DNA from: Sva-07 sp963715825
GTDB taxonomy: Bacteria > Actinomycetota > Acidimicrobiia > Acidimicrobiales > Ilumatobacteraceae
Reading direction: 5' to 3'
Length of the DNA stretch: 64,000 nucleotides
Assembly (NCBI GenBank): GCA_963715825.1
Contig: CAVQSI010000038.1
Coordinates: 4,756-68,755, forward strand
Made by a program: the position numbers and the translations under genes. Below, one piece after another: positions 25,757 to 34,508 of this stretch; positions within the stretch are counted from its first letter, which is position 1; each line of letters starts with the position of its first letter. The notes beneath the pieces were generated by a model. The model worked only from the letters and a program-made list of their open reading frames with translations. It searched no databases and was not told where the DNA came from.

Positions 25757-27745
25757 TCAGGGCAGCTCGAAGCTGACCCAGCCGGAACCGGTCGACACCA
25801 GGGCTCGTGCGCCATTGGTGGCGACGCCGATGTTGCCAGAGCTCGAGCCGCCACCGACCTGCGGCTGCAGCACGAAACGTTCGCCGTCTCGCGACGCCAG
25901 CAACGTCAGTTGCTCGTCGTTCGGTCCACTGCCCGAATCCTCGAAGTAGGCCGCCTCCGACTCGTCGAGACGCTCCTGCGGGATCGTGACCAGCACCTCG
26001 CCGGTGTCCGGGTCGGTCACCGTCACTCCGTCGGTGCTGAAGTCGAAGAGCGGTTCGGGCCCGGCGTTGGCGGCGATCTCCCTGGCCACGATCTCGCCCG
26101 TCATCAGGTCGACGAGTTCGTACACGCCGACCGCTGGGCGCACGCTGAGTCGGTAGCCGCCCGCTTCGACGTTCAACATGCTGAACCCTTGGCTGCCTCC
26201 GTCGAACACGACGCCGGAGGCGTCAGCCCATCCCTGGGTGTAGCCGGCCTGGCGCACCGTGGGCAGCCCAGCGATGTCGAGGCGTTCGATCGAGCCTCCG
26301 GTCTCGTCGAGGCGATACACCTCGGGCTGCCCGTCGAAGGAGTTGCCGATGGTGATGACGCCGCCATCGAACGCAAACGCACTGACCACGTAGCCGTCCG
26401 GGTTCGGAGGCTCGCTGGCGGTCCACGTGATGCCGTCGGTCGAGAAGCGGGTCTGGCGATCCCAACGGACGAACCCCGAAGGTGTCGCCACGATCGGGCT
26501 GAACACGACATCGGTCTCGGAGCGCACCGGTTCGCCGTCCCACGACGCCGCCCACACCTGCGGGCCGCCCGCACCGTCACGGAAGACGTAGGCCACCGCC
26601 TCGTCGGACACGCCGAGCTCGTCCCAGGTGTAGGTCCTCTCTGCGCCACCAGTGGCGTCGACGACCTGGAGGCCGCCCGCATCGACGCTGGAGCGTTGAG
26701 CAGGCGGGAGACCCGCCGACTCGAGCAGCGCCTCGGAATCGACCCCGGGGATCTCGAGCAGGCTCAACACCCAACCGGACTCGTTGACGACGAGATCCTG
26801 CACCAACCCGTTGCTGAACATTCCGGGCGGGAGTTCCACCGGGGCGGGCAGCTCGACTCGCTGCGCCGTCCAGTCGACGAGGTCCGACGATCTCGCCACC
26901 CAGAAGACCGAGGAGGCACCGCTGCTCGGCTCGCGGTATGCGATCACGAGTTCGTCGCCGACCGTGGCGACCGAGCTGATCGACGCAACCCCCATCGGCA
27001 GGATCATCTCCACCGGCTCCCACGTGGTGCCGTCGACGGTGAACCGGGCGTCGGCCACCGGCGGCTCGTCGACCGGCTCGCCGTAGAGGTACGCCGCGGC
27101 CTCGGGGTGATCGCGCACGACGTCGGACGCCGCGACGAGCAGACCGGCATCACCCAGCATCTCGACCGCCTCGTCGACGGTGGTCGGGGCACGCGACCGG
27201 AACAGCTCGACCACCTCGGGCGGGAACAGCGCCACGATGTCGTCGGGCCAGTCGGTCGGCAGCACTCGAACCTGGCTGACGCCGGAGCCGACCAGGAAGC
27301 CGTCGCGCCACGGCGCCACCCACTCACCGAAGTCGGGAGCGCCGTTCTCGCCGTTCGCGGCGCCGTCGACCAGCGGCCGATCGACCAGTTCAGCAGGCCC
27401 GGTCGGCCGAGGTGCCGTCGGGACCGTCGTGTCGGGCACCGCAACGGTGTCCGACGGCAGGCTGGTGTCCGGCGTGGTGGGCTCGGGCGCTGTCGATTCG
27501 ATCGGCTCGGCGTCGGTGGTCGGCGTGGTGCTCACGAGCGTGTCGGGGTCGTTGTTCGTCGCGGCCAGCGTGACGACGCCGACACCGACGACAGCGAGCA
27601 CGGCCGCCATCGCCGCCACGCGAGTGCGGCGCGTCCGTCGTCGTGCCGTTGCCCCGATCGAGTCGCGGATCGCCGCCGCGTCGCCGGGCGGAACCGATCG
27701 AGCCGCCTCGTTCAGCGCTGCGCGGAGGTCGTCAGGATCGATCAT
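25757..27745 (-). CDS. Single-pass membrane protein with Asp-box beta-propeller-like ectodomain; likely ECF anti-sigma partner
   Basis: 662 residues. Residues 1-42 are cytoplasmic and charged (DPDDLRAALNEAARSV, ARRRTRRTR); about 43-63 is a membrane helix (VAAMAAVLAVVGVGVVTLAAT); a Thr/Pro/Ser linker to about 115 is followed by a large exported domain. Asp-box-like motifs recur (FTVDGTTWE, RSSDLVDWT, FSTDGITWT), suggesting a beta-propeller. The ATG overlaps the ECF sigma gene by 14 nt, the usual arrangement of sigma and membrane anti-sigma. The short cytoplasmic part lacks an obvious zinc-binding anti-sigma motif (HxxxCxxC), so the anti-sigma role is inference from position. Confidence 0.8.
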   Translation of the reverse strand: MIDPDDLRAALNEAARSVPPGDAAAIRDSIGATARRRTRRTRVAAMAAVLAVVGVGVVTLAATNNDPDTLVSTTPTTDAEPIESTAPEPTTPDTSLPSDTVAVPDTTVPTAPRPTGPAELVDRPLVDGAANGENGAPDFGEWVAPWRDGFLVGSGVSQVRVLPTDWPDDIVALFPPEVVELFRSRAPTTVDEAVEMLGDAGLLVAASDVVRDHPEAAAYLYGEPVDEPPVADARFTVDGTTWEPVEMILPMGVASISSVATVGDELVIAYREPSSGASSVFWVARSSDLVDWTAQRVELPAPVELPPGMFSNGLVQDLVVNESGWVLSLLEIPGVDSEALLESAGLPPAQRSSVDAGGLQVVDATGGAERTYTWDELGVSDEAVAYVFRDGAGGPQVWAASWDGEPVRSETDVVFSPIVATPSGFVRWDRQTRFSTDGITWTASEPPNPDGYVVSAFAFDGGVITIGNSFDGQPEVYRLDETGGSIERLDIAGLPTVRQAGYTQGWADASGVVFDGGSQGFSMLNVEAGGYRLSVRPAVGVYELVDLMTGEIVAREIAANAGPEPLFDFSTDGVTVTDPDTGEVLVTIPQERLDESEAAYFEDSGSGPNDEQLTLLASRDGERFVLQPQVGGGSSSGNIGVATNGARALVSTGSGWVSFELP

Positions 27746-28271
27746 CGTGGGTTCCTCCGGGCGAGTCCAGCAGTTCGGCGAGTTGGCTGAGGGCCCGGCT
27801 GAGACGGCTCTTCACCGTGCCCGGCGCGATGTCGAGCGCGGCGGCGAGCTGCGCCTCCGACCAGTCCAGGTAGTACCGACCGACGACCACGGTGCGATGG
27901 TCGATCGACAACTGGCGCAGCGCGTCGAGGATCTCACTGCTCGGTGCGCTGATGGCCGCAGCAGGTTCGTCCACGGTCAGGCCGACTCGCTCGCGGCGTG
28001 TCTTGCGACGACGGGAGCGGGCCCAGTTGAGGCCGACGCGATACACCCAGCCGGCGGGGTTCGCGAGGTGCGACACCTTCGACCAGCGCTGCAACGCCCG
28101 GGTGAATCCTTCCGACGCGGCGTCCCGACCGAGGTCGGCGTCGCCGAGGGCCAGCGAGAGCGCACGCACCATGTCGGTGTGGCGGTCGGCGAAGAACGTG
28201 TCGAAGCCGGTCGTCGTCACGAACGATCCGATCATCGGGTCGTCGTGTGGTCCCACGTCGGCGATCGTCAC
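27732..28271 (-). CDS. ECF RNA polymerase sigma factor (SigE-like actinobacterial type)
   Basis: 179 residues from GTG 28271. Sigma region 2: FDTFFADRHTDMVRALSLALGD and AASEGFTRALQRWSKV, followed by NPAGWVYRVGLNWARSRRRK. Region 4: LRQLSIDHRTVVVGRYYLDW and SEAQLAAALDIAPGTVKSRLSRAL, a clear HTH. An internal ATG at 28235 (MIGSFVTTTGFD) is an alternative start that would fit family length better. The 3' end overlaps the membrane partner gene by 14 nt, so the pair is probably a signalling unit for an extracytoplasmic stimulus. Confidence 0.92.
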   Translation of the reverse strand: MTIADVGPHDDPMIGSFVTTTGFDTFFADRHTDMVRALSLALGDADLGRDAASEGFTRALQRWSKVSHLANPAGWVYRVGLNWARSRRRKTRRERVGLTVDEPAAAISAPSSEILDALRQLSIDHRTVVVGRYYLDWSEAQLAAALDIAPGTVKSRLSRALSQLAELLDSPGGTHDDRS

Positions 28272-28305
28272 ACACTCAGACGCATGAGCACCCCATTCGG
28301 TTCCC

Positions 28306-29223
28306 TCAGAGCGCGGCGATCGGGCCGTACAGCTCGGGCCGGCGGTACTTCGCGAAGTCGAACAGCGTCTCGGTGTACTGCTTGCACCAGTCGAGGTCGC
28401 ACTCGGCGACGATCACCTCGTCGCCGTTCGTGTCGGCCTTGGCGAGCAGCTCGCCCGACGGCGCGAAGATCGACGAGTCGGCCAGCGAGTCGACGCCCTC
28501 CTCGACGCCGCCCTTGGCGACGCCGACCACGAATGTGCCGTTCTGATACGCACCCGACGACATCACGAGCTGGTTGTGGAAGCCCTGCAGCGGGTCCTGC
28601 GACGGGTCGGGCGCGTAGTGCAGGGGCGTGTTGTAGCCGCACAGGATCAGCTCGACGCCCTGCAACCCCATCAGCCGGTAGCTCTCGGGCCAGCGCCGGT
28701 CGTTGCAGATCATCATCCCGACCCGGCCACCGAACGCGTCCCACACACCGAAACCGTCCGGCGAGGGCTCGAAGTAGTAGCGCTCGGCGTGCTGGAACGG
28801 CCGGTCCGGTTCGTTGCCGGCGTGGCCGGGGATGTGCACCTTCTTGAACGTGGCGACGATCCGTCCGTCGCGCTCGACCAAGGTCTGGACGTTCCAGCGG
28901 TGCTGCGTGCCGTCGGGCGCGTCCTCGAGCAGCGCGTAGCCGAGGCAGAAGCCGATCTCCAGGTGCTTGGCCTCGTCGAACAGCGGCTGGGTCGCCTCGT
29001 TCGGCATCGAGCGTTCGTAGAAGTGGTCGGCAGTGGAGATGTCGTCGACGAACCACCGAGGGAAGAACGTGGTGAGCGCCAACTCGGGGAACACCACCAG
29101 GTCGCTTCCCTGGCTGGCCGCGTCCTGCAGCAGCACGATCATCCGCTCGACGACGTCGGCGCGTTCGTCGGCGAGCTGGACCGGGCCGAGCTGGGCGCCG
29201 GCAACCGTGACGATGCGAGTCAT
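28306..29223 (-). CDS. Carbon-nitrogen hydrolase, N-carbamoyl-D-amino acid hydrolase-like
   Basis: 305 residues, matching D-carbamoylase length (about 304). The nitrilase-superfamily triad is visible: Glu in VVFPELALTTFFPRW, Lys in FKKVHIPGH, Cys in MMICNDRRWPESYR. PELALTTFFPRW and NDRRWPE are particularly D-carbamoylase-like, and the enzyme would release D-amino acid, CO2 and ammonia. Its ATG overlaps the stop of the giant EssC-like ATPase by 4 bp (ATGA), an unexpected pairing. Whether the substrate is a carbamoyl amino acid is inferred from family motifs only. Confidence 0.87.
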   Translation of the reverse strand: MTRIVTVAGAQLGPVQLADERADVVERMIVLLQDAASQGSDLVVFPELALTTFFPRWFVDDISTADHFYERSMPNEATQPLFDEAKHLEIGFCLGYALLEDAPDGTQHRWNVQTLVERDGRIVATFKKVHIPGHAGNEPDRPFQHAERYYFEPSPDGFGVWDAFGGRVGMMICNDRRWPESYRLMGLQGVELILCGYNTPLHYAPDPSQDPLQGFHNQLVMSSGAYQNGTFVVGVAKGGVEEGVDSLADSSIFAPSGELLAKADTNGDEVIVAECDLDWCKQYTETLFDFAKYRRPELYGPIAAL

Positions 29224-32200
29224 GGAGGCATTCTGGCAGCGACCTGCACGAGGCGGTGGCCGTCCTGGTCGACGATCCACGCAAGACCCGGCCGGGGTGG
29301 GATCATCGAGCGCCGCGGGAGGGTGACGCCGAGCAGCTCGCCATCGACCTCGCCCATCGCGGTCATGATCAAGCCGCAGCGACTGCGCGCCACGTCACGG
29401 GTCCAGTGCCCGTACGCGACGCGCACCGCTTCGAGCCGTGCCGCAACGGCGAACGTGACGCCGGGCGCCGACAGGAGCCGACCGAGCGCCCCACCGGGAT
29501 CGTCGACGCGTTCAGCGTCGTCGACGACGACGAGCACTGCACCGTGCTCGTCGCCGGCGAGATCGCCGTCGTCGATCGGTCGGCGGCGGTCGACGTGGAC
29601 CACCGTGCCGGCCGGATGGGCGCGACGCCATGCGAACTCCACCTGACGCAACGCGGTCGACCGTCCCGTGCGCGCTCCGCCCCCGATGAACACGTGGTCG
29701 CCGACCGGGACGCGCAACACCGCCTGCCCGAGGTCGTCGGCGCCGAGCCCGATCGGGAGTTCGACGGGCCCTCCCGACCGAGGGTCCGTCGAACCACATG
29801 ACGGTGTCGACTCGATCGCGTCGAACTCGTCGGGGTCGACGACCTCGGGCAACACCAGCACCGGCGGCGCTCGACCGGCGGAGCCGTCCGCCGCGTCCGC
29901 AGCGTCCACCGAGCGCGTCGCTTCGAGATCCGCCGGCGCCTCGGTGTCGAACACGACCTGCGCCTCGAGCCCGGTGTCCACCACCCGCAGTCGGCCCGGA
30001 ACGCCATCGCACACCGCCGGACTGCGGAGCCCGGCCGTGCGGGCGATGCCTGGGTCGTCGAGGTGGAACACCCAGGTCGACGCCCGTGGCACGGCCAGTC
30101 CAGCCGGCGACATGCCATCGGTCGTGACAACGGCGACGATCCCCACCGTCGGCCCGTCGCGCAGCAACCTGTCGAGCCGCCGCCCCTCCTCGCCGTGCAC
30201 CACGTCACCCACCGCGTCGCGCACGGCTGCGTAGCCGTCGATCACGACGACGACCACCGGCTCTCGTGTGGCGTCGGTCGAGCGCCGGTCGATCTCATCG
30301 GCGAGTCGGGCGAGCAGACGACTGACACGCTCGGTCTCCGCCGCCCGCACCACTGCGCCACAAGGGGCGCTCGCCTCGACGGCGTTCCAGATCGCATCGC
30401 CCTGCGCGTCGATGACGTACAGGTGCAGCGCATCGGGACGAGCCCGCTGGACACACCGCGCCGCCACGGCGGCCGCGGCAGTCGTGGTCCCGGACCCGAC
30501 CGATCCCACGAGCAGCAGCGTGCCGTCGCTCGGCGTCCACACGAGCGGCCGGCGGCGCTGTTGCGCAGGGTCGTCGAGCAGTCCGACCGATGCGTCGTCG
30601 CCGCCGAGGTCCCGCCGACGAACGAGTATCGGGAGCGCGTCGATCCACGGACGGTGCGGGGTGGCCGTGCCCGTCATCGTCGCGGCCGCGCTGATCGAGT
30701 CGACGAGCCGTTCGAGCGCCGTCGGCTGATCGGTCGTCGGTGTCGTGTCCCGGTGTCGCGAGTCGCCGTCCGGGACCCGCTCGACGGTCAACCGCGTGGA
30801 GCGTGGACGCCCGGGGCTCGACGAGTCGGCGGTCTGGAACACGACCAGCTCGTCGGGGCCGAGTCGCAGCGCAGCACGCCCGGGCGACCCGAGCGGGAAG
30901 CGGGCCGGCGTGGCATCGCCGACCACGTCGTGCGCGTCGGCGCGGTCCTGGAGGCGCAGCGCGATCCGCAGGTTGGTGTTGGCCCGGATGTCGTCGGTGA
31001 CCACACCGGCAGGGCGCTGCGTGGCCAGCACGAGGTGGATGCCGAGGCTCCGGCCCCGCTGGGCGATCGACACCAGCGTTCCGAGGAAGTCGGGGAGTTC
31101 CCTCGCCAGCGACGCGAACTCGTCGATCACCACCACCAGACGCGGCAGGGGCTCAACAGCGCTGCGACGGTACGCAGCGAGGTCGTCGGCCCGGGCCGCT
31201 CGCAGCAGTCGTTCGCGCCGACGGACCTCGGCGTCGAGGCTCACCAACACCCGCTCGGCGAGGCCGTCGTCGAGGTCGGTCACCACGCCGACCGTGTGCG
31301 GAAGCCGCGCGCAGGCATCGAACGTCGAGCCGCCCTTGTAGTCGACGAGGATCATCGTGACGTGATCCGGACTCGCGTTCGCTGCGAGCGACACGACCAG
31401 GGTGCGCAGCAGTTCGCTCTTGCCCGACCCGGTCGTGCCGGCGATCAGCCCGTGCGGTCCGTCGCGCACCAGATCGACGTCGACGACACCGTCGGCCGAC
31501 ACCCCGAGGCACGCAATCGGTGACGGGTCGCGGCCGCCGTGGCGCCAGCGACGGGCGATCGCCGTGGCCGTGTCGTCGTGGATCGGTTCGAGTTCGGCGA
31601 GCGCCACACGTGACGGCACCGCGAGCGAGCTGTCGTCGTCCTCGGGATCGAGCAGCGGGGCCAGCCGACGCGCTGCGGCCTCGGCGGTGGCCGTCGAGAT
31701 CCCGGCGATCACGACGTTGCGGTCGAGCGTCGTCCATGCGCTGCCGGTCTCGATCCACCGCGCTGCACCGGTGTCGCCGACTTCGAGAATGCGATCAGCG
31801 ATCGCGGGCACCGACAGATCCCCAGCGACGACAGCAATGCACGTGACGCCACCGCGATCGAGTCGCCGGCGCACTGCGCCGGTGCGGGCGCTGAGCAACG
31901 CCGGTGAGTCGACGACGATGACGGTCCGGCGGCGCGGGGCGTCGTCGTCGGGTTCCGGCTCCATCGCTGCCGCCAGCCCGGCACCGTCCGCGGCGGCGAC
32001 CACGCAGGTCCGGCCGCGCACGTGCGGCAGCCAACTCACCCAGCTCCACCGGCTCGGGTCATCGGTGACCACCTGGAGTTCCCAGTCCGCCGGTCCGTAG
32101 TCGGCCGCCAGTTGGACGATGATCGAGCGGCACAGCGACTCGGCGATCGTCGACGTGCCGTGGATCGCCATCGTCGACGACGCTTCGAGCGCGAGGGGCA

Positions 32201-33377
32201 CGGCGACGTCGTCGAATCGTTCGCAGCGTTCGAGGGTCACGAGAAGTTCGGCGCCGAGGCGGCGGCGGTCGTCGGCGGGGATCGGCGGGTCCCATCGGGA
32301 GGTCCCCCGTCCGACGGTGACCCACAGCGGATCGTCGTTGCGGCACCGCTGCGCCCACACGCCGCCGACGTGGTCGTGGATTCGTTCGAGCGCGTCGACC
32401 ACGCTTCGATGACGTGTTCGATGCTGGCGTTCGGCGGCGCTGCGGGCGCGTCCGAGGGCGTGTTCGAACTCGACGATGGCGCGGCGATGGTCGGCGTCGG
32501 CACGTCGACGATCGCGGCGGGCGATGACCGCACCGACGGCCCAGGTCACGAGCGACGCGATGGCACCGACGGCCGCAAAGACGGCGAACAGCATCTGGCC
32601 GAGCACCGCTGCGAGCACGCCGGCGCCGATCGCTGCGACACCCGCGCCGACGAGGGTCGTGAGCGGCGGGGCGCGGTGAACCGCCGGAGGTGCGGGGACC
32701 TCGAGCGCCACGGCGGCAGCGTCGTCGGCGGCGATCGGCCCGCGCCGCACCACACGGCGCCACGGGTCGCGTTCGGCCGGGGCGATGCTGCCGGTGGCGG
32801 TCGCAGTGGCGGCGGCCTCGCTCCGGCCGACCACGAGGCGGCTGCTCCCGATCGACAGGGTCCCGTCGATGGGGTGAGCGGATCGACAGGGCGAGCCCGA
32901 ACTCGTGGCCGGGAACGCTCCGGTCAGCTGCGTGAAGGCCACCGTTCCGTCGGCGGCAATGTCGAGGAGACCGTGGTGCAACTCGACCGCCGGGTCGTCG
33001 ATGCGGAGCGTCGCAGTCGTCGCCCGACCGATCGTGTACCGACCGGGCGTCAGGGTGGTCCAGCGTTCGCAGGCGGGGCCCACGTCGATCGCCACGTCGA
33101 CGCCGTCACTGGTGCTGGTGCTGCTGCTGGTGGTGGTAGTGGTGCTGGTCGGCGGGTCGAGGGGTCCGGCGACGGAGACCGTCGAGCCGACCGTCAGGCC
33201 AGTGGCGACGAGCCGTTCGCTCGGCGCCATCGGGCGGTCGTCGATCGCCAGGGGCATTGCCACCGGGAGATCGAGCGCACGCGCCAGATCGGCCACCGAG
33301 TCGGTCGCAGCATGGGGGTGGATGACGAGCCGGGTGCCATCCGGTCCGATCGCCTCGCACGGCGGGAGTTGTTGCAT
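29220..33377 (-). CDS. FHA-domain FtsK/SpoIIIE ATPase, EssC/EccC-like type VII secretion-type motor
   Basis: 1385 residues. Order: an N-terminal ubiquitin-like/FHA region (about 1-185, with TPGRYTIGRATTATLRIDD), two membrane helices (about 240-290), a linker, then three tandem P-loop modules. Module 1 has intact Walker A GTTGSGKSE (about residue 650) and Walker B VVVIDEFASLA. Module 2 has GSVGSGTTT (about 960) and module 3 GGARTGRST (about 1230), both lacking the Walker Lys. This matches EccC/EssC, where only ATPase-1 is catalytic. ATG 33377 follows GGGGAGG directly; the open frame extends 21 codons upstream. No WXG100, EccB/D/E or mycosin gene is in the window. Confidence 0.85.
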   Translation of the reverse strand: MQQLPPCEAIGPDGTRLVIHPHAATDSVADLARALDLPVAMPLAIDDRPMAPSERLVATGLTVGSTVSVAGPLDPPTSTTTTTSSSTSTSDGVDVAIDVGPACERWTTLTPGRYTIGRATTATLRIDDPAVELHHGLLDIAADGTVAFTQLTGAFPATSSGSPCRSAHPIDGTLSIGSSRLVVGRSEAAATATATGSIAPAERDPWRRVVRRGPIAADDAAAVALEVPAPPAVHRAPPLTTLVGAGVAAIGAGVLAAVLGQMLFAVFAAVGAIASLVTWAVGAVIARRDRRRADADHRRAIVEFEHALGRARSAAERQHRTRHRSVVDALERIHDHVGGVWAQRCRNDDPLWVTVGRGTSRWDPPIPADDRRRLGAELLVTLERCERFDDVAVPLALEASSTMAIHGTSTIAESLCRSIIVQLAADYGPADWELQVVTDDPSRWSWVSWLPHVRGRTCVVAAADGAGLAAAMEPEPDDDAPRRRTVIVVDSPALLSARTGAVRRRLDRGGVTCIAVVAGDLSVPAIADRILEVGDTGAARWIETGSAWTTLDRNVVIAGISTATAEAAARRLAPLLDPEDDDSSLAVPSRVALAELEPIHDDTATAIARRWRHGGRDPSPIACLGVSADGVVDVDLVRDGPHGLIAGTTGSGKSELLRTLVVSLAANASPDHVTMILVDYKGGSTFDACARLPHTVGVVTDLDDGLAERVLVSLDAEVRRRERLLRAARADDLAAYRRSAVEPLPRLVVVIDEFASLARELPDFLGTLVSIAQRGRSLGIHLVLATQRPAGVVTDDIRANTNLRIALRLQDRADAHDVVGDATPARFPLGSPGRAALRLGPDELVVFQTADSSSPGRPRSTRLTVERVPDGDSRHRDTTPTTDQPTALERLVDSISAAATMTGTATPHRPWIDALPILVRRRDLGGDDASVGLLDDPAQQRRRPLVWTPSDGTLLLVGSVGSGTTTAAAAVAARCVQRARPDALHLYVIDAQGDAIWNAVEASAPCGAVVRAAETERVSRLLARLADEIDRRSTDATREPVVVVVIDGYAAVRDAVGDVVHGEEGRRLDRLLRDGPTVGIVAVVTTDGMSPAGLAVPRASTWVFHLDDPGIARTAGLRSPAVCDGVPGRLRVVDTGLEAQVVFDTEAPADLEATRSVDAADAADGSAGRAPPVLVLPEVVDPDEFDAIESTPSCGSTDPRSGGPVELPIGLGADDLGQAVLRVPVGDHVFIGGGARTGRSTALRQVEFAWRRAHPAGTVVHVDRRRPIDDGDLAGDEHGAVLVVVDDAERVDDPGGALGRLLSAPGVTFAVAARLEAVRVAYGHWTRDVARSRCGLIMTAMGEVDGELLGVTLPRRSMIPPRPGLAWIVDQDGHRLVQVAARMPP

Positions 33378-33709
33378 ACCTCCCCAGTGGGCGCCCGCAC
33401 CCACAAACGGGAATCCCGCCACCGCAACCGCTCCCTCCAACCACCTCCAACCTCCCCGGCCGATGAGCGAAACGACCGCAGACGCCCCATCTCGCTCATC
33501 GCGGAACCCGAACCTCCCCGGCCGATGAGCGAAACGACCGCCGACGCCCCATCTCGCTCATCGCGGAACGCGAACCGGCGAAAATGGGCGCTGAGCAGGT
33601 GCTGTGAGTCGGCCGGGAGGGTGCTGTGAGACCGAGTCGTCGAAGACTCTCGACGCTGGGAGGCCGGCAGTGAGACGAGCGGTGAGGCTGCATCGTCACG
33701 GTGGCCGCC
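33378..33709. other. 332-bp divergent intergenic region with tandem hairpin repeats
   Basis: Lies between the EssC-like gene and the divergent HTH protein. It holds a 62-bp duplicated hairpin unit (33451-33574) and otherwise no convincing gene; open frames across it are continuations of flanking genes. Promoters for both genes must lie here, but I see no clear -35/-10 pair. Confidence 0.6.
33451..33574. repeat. Two tandem 62-bp units, each with a perfect 10-bp hairpin
   Basis: Units start at 33451 and 33513 and differ at only about two positions. Each contains CGATGAGCGA (33461-33470; 33523-33532) matched in inverse by TCGCTCATCG (33492-33501; 33554-33563). They could be paired operators or attenuator hairpins in front of the EssC-like gene. 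Confidence 0.85.
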
Positions 33710-34498
33710 ATGACCACGGCACCTCGGATCCCATTCCACCAATCGACGCCCACCGGCTGCATCGAACGCTCATTCCTCCTCGAGCGACTCGACGCCGAAT
33801 GGGCGCATCTCCGCACCTCCCGGCGGGCACTGCGCACCGTGCGCACCTGGGCAACGAGCCATCCCGGCCACCCGCTGGCCGACGTCGTCGGCGACATCAC
33901 CGACCTCGATCAGATCCGCCAAGCCACCCAGCGCTGCAGCGACGCTCGACGATCCGACGATGCGATCCTGCTGGCCCTCGTCGAGCTGGCCCGCGGCGAC
34001 GAACTCGCCGGCCGCATCGTCCTGCAGCACCTGCTCCCCTCGCTGATCACCAACGCCCGCCGCTACCGCTCGTACACCGATCGCACCGACCCGATCGCGC
34101 TGATCGTGCCAGCTGCGTGGCTGGCAATCCGCTCCTATGACGTCGAACGCCGCCGCCAGCACGTTGCATCGTCGCTGATCTCCGATGCCGTGTTCCAGGC
34201 CTACCGTCGTCAGCTCCGTCGCCGCGCCGGGAAGGAGCAGGTGATGTCGCCGTCCGAGTTCGCCAGCGCCTCGTGCCACGACGGCCCCGCGACCGCGCTC
34301 GACGAGTTCGTCACCATGCTGCGCGACGCGCAACGCGCCGGCGTGCCCTCCTACGACTTGGACCTGCTGCGCCAGCTCGTACGGGTCGGCTCACCCGGCA
34401 TCGTCGCGAAACAGCGCAAGGTCACCCCACGAACGGTGCGCAACCACCGCGACCGTGCCGTCGACCACGTGCGCAGCGCACTCGCCGTCGCTGCGTGA
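33710..34498 (+). CDS. Putative sigma-like/HTH transcriptional regulator of unknown function
   Basis: 262 residues, not confidently recognised. The middle is helical and basic with a sigma-region-2-like feel (RIVLQHLLPSLITNARRY, DPIALIVPAAWLAIRSYD). The C-terminus ends in an HTH-like IVAKQRKVTPRTVRNHRDRA, where KVTPRTVRNHRDRAV resembles a sigma-4 or LuxR recognition helix. It might be a divergent sigma-factor relative controlling the neighbouring EssC-like gene; this is inference from position and helices. An in-frame GTG three codons upstream (33701) is an alternative start. It converges with the enoyl-CoA hydratase gene 11 bp away. Confidence 0.7.
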   Translation: MTTAPRIPFHQSTPTGCIERSFLLERLDAEWAHLRTSRRALRTVRTWATSHPGHPLADVVGDITDLDQIRQATQRCSDARRSDDAILLALVELARGDELAGRIVLQHLLPSLITNARRYRSYTDRTDPIALIVPAAWLAIRSYDVERRRQHVASSLISDAVFQAYRRQLRRRAGKEQVMSPSEFASASCHDGPATALDEFVTMLRDAQRAGVPSYDLDLLRQLVRVGSPGIVAKQRKVTPRTVRNHRDRAVDHVRSALAVAA

Positions 34499-34508
34499 AC
34501 GCCACCGA

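Noticed and set aside
30063..31523. Open frame on the plus strand within the EssC-like gene
   Set aside because: Antisense shadow; the minus-strand protein shows Walker motifs throughout.
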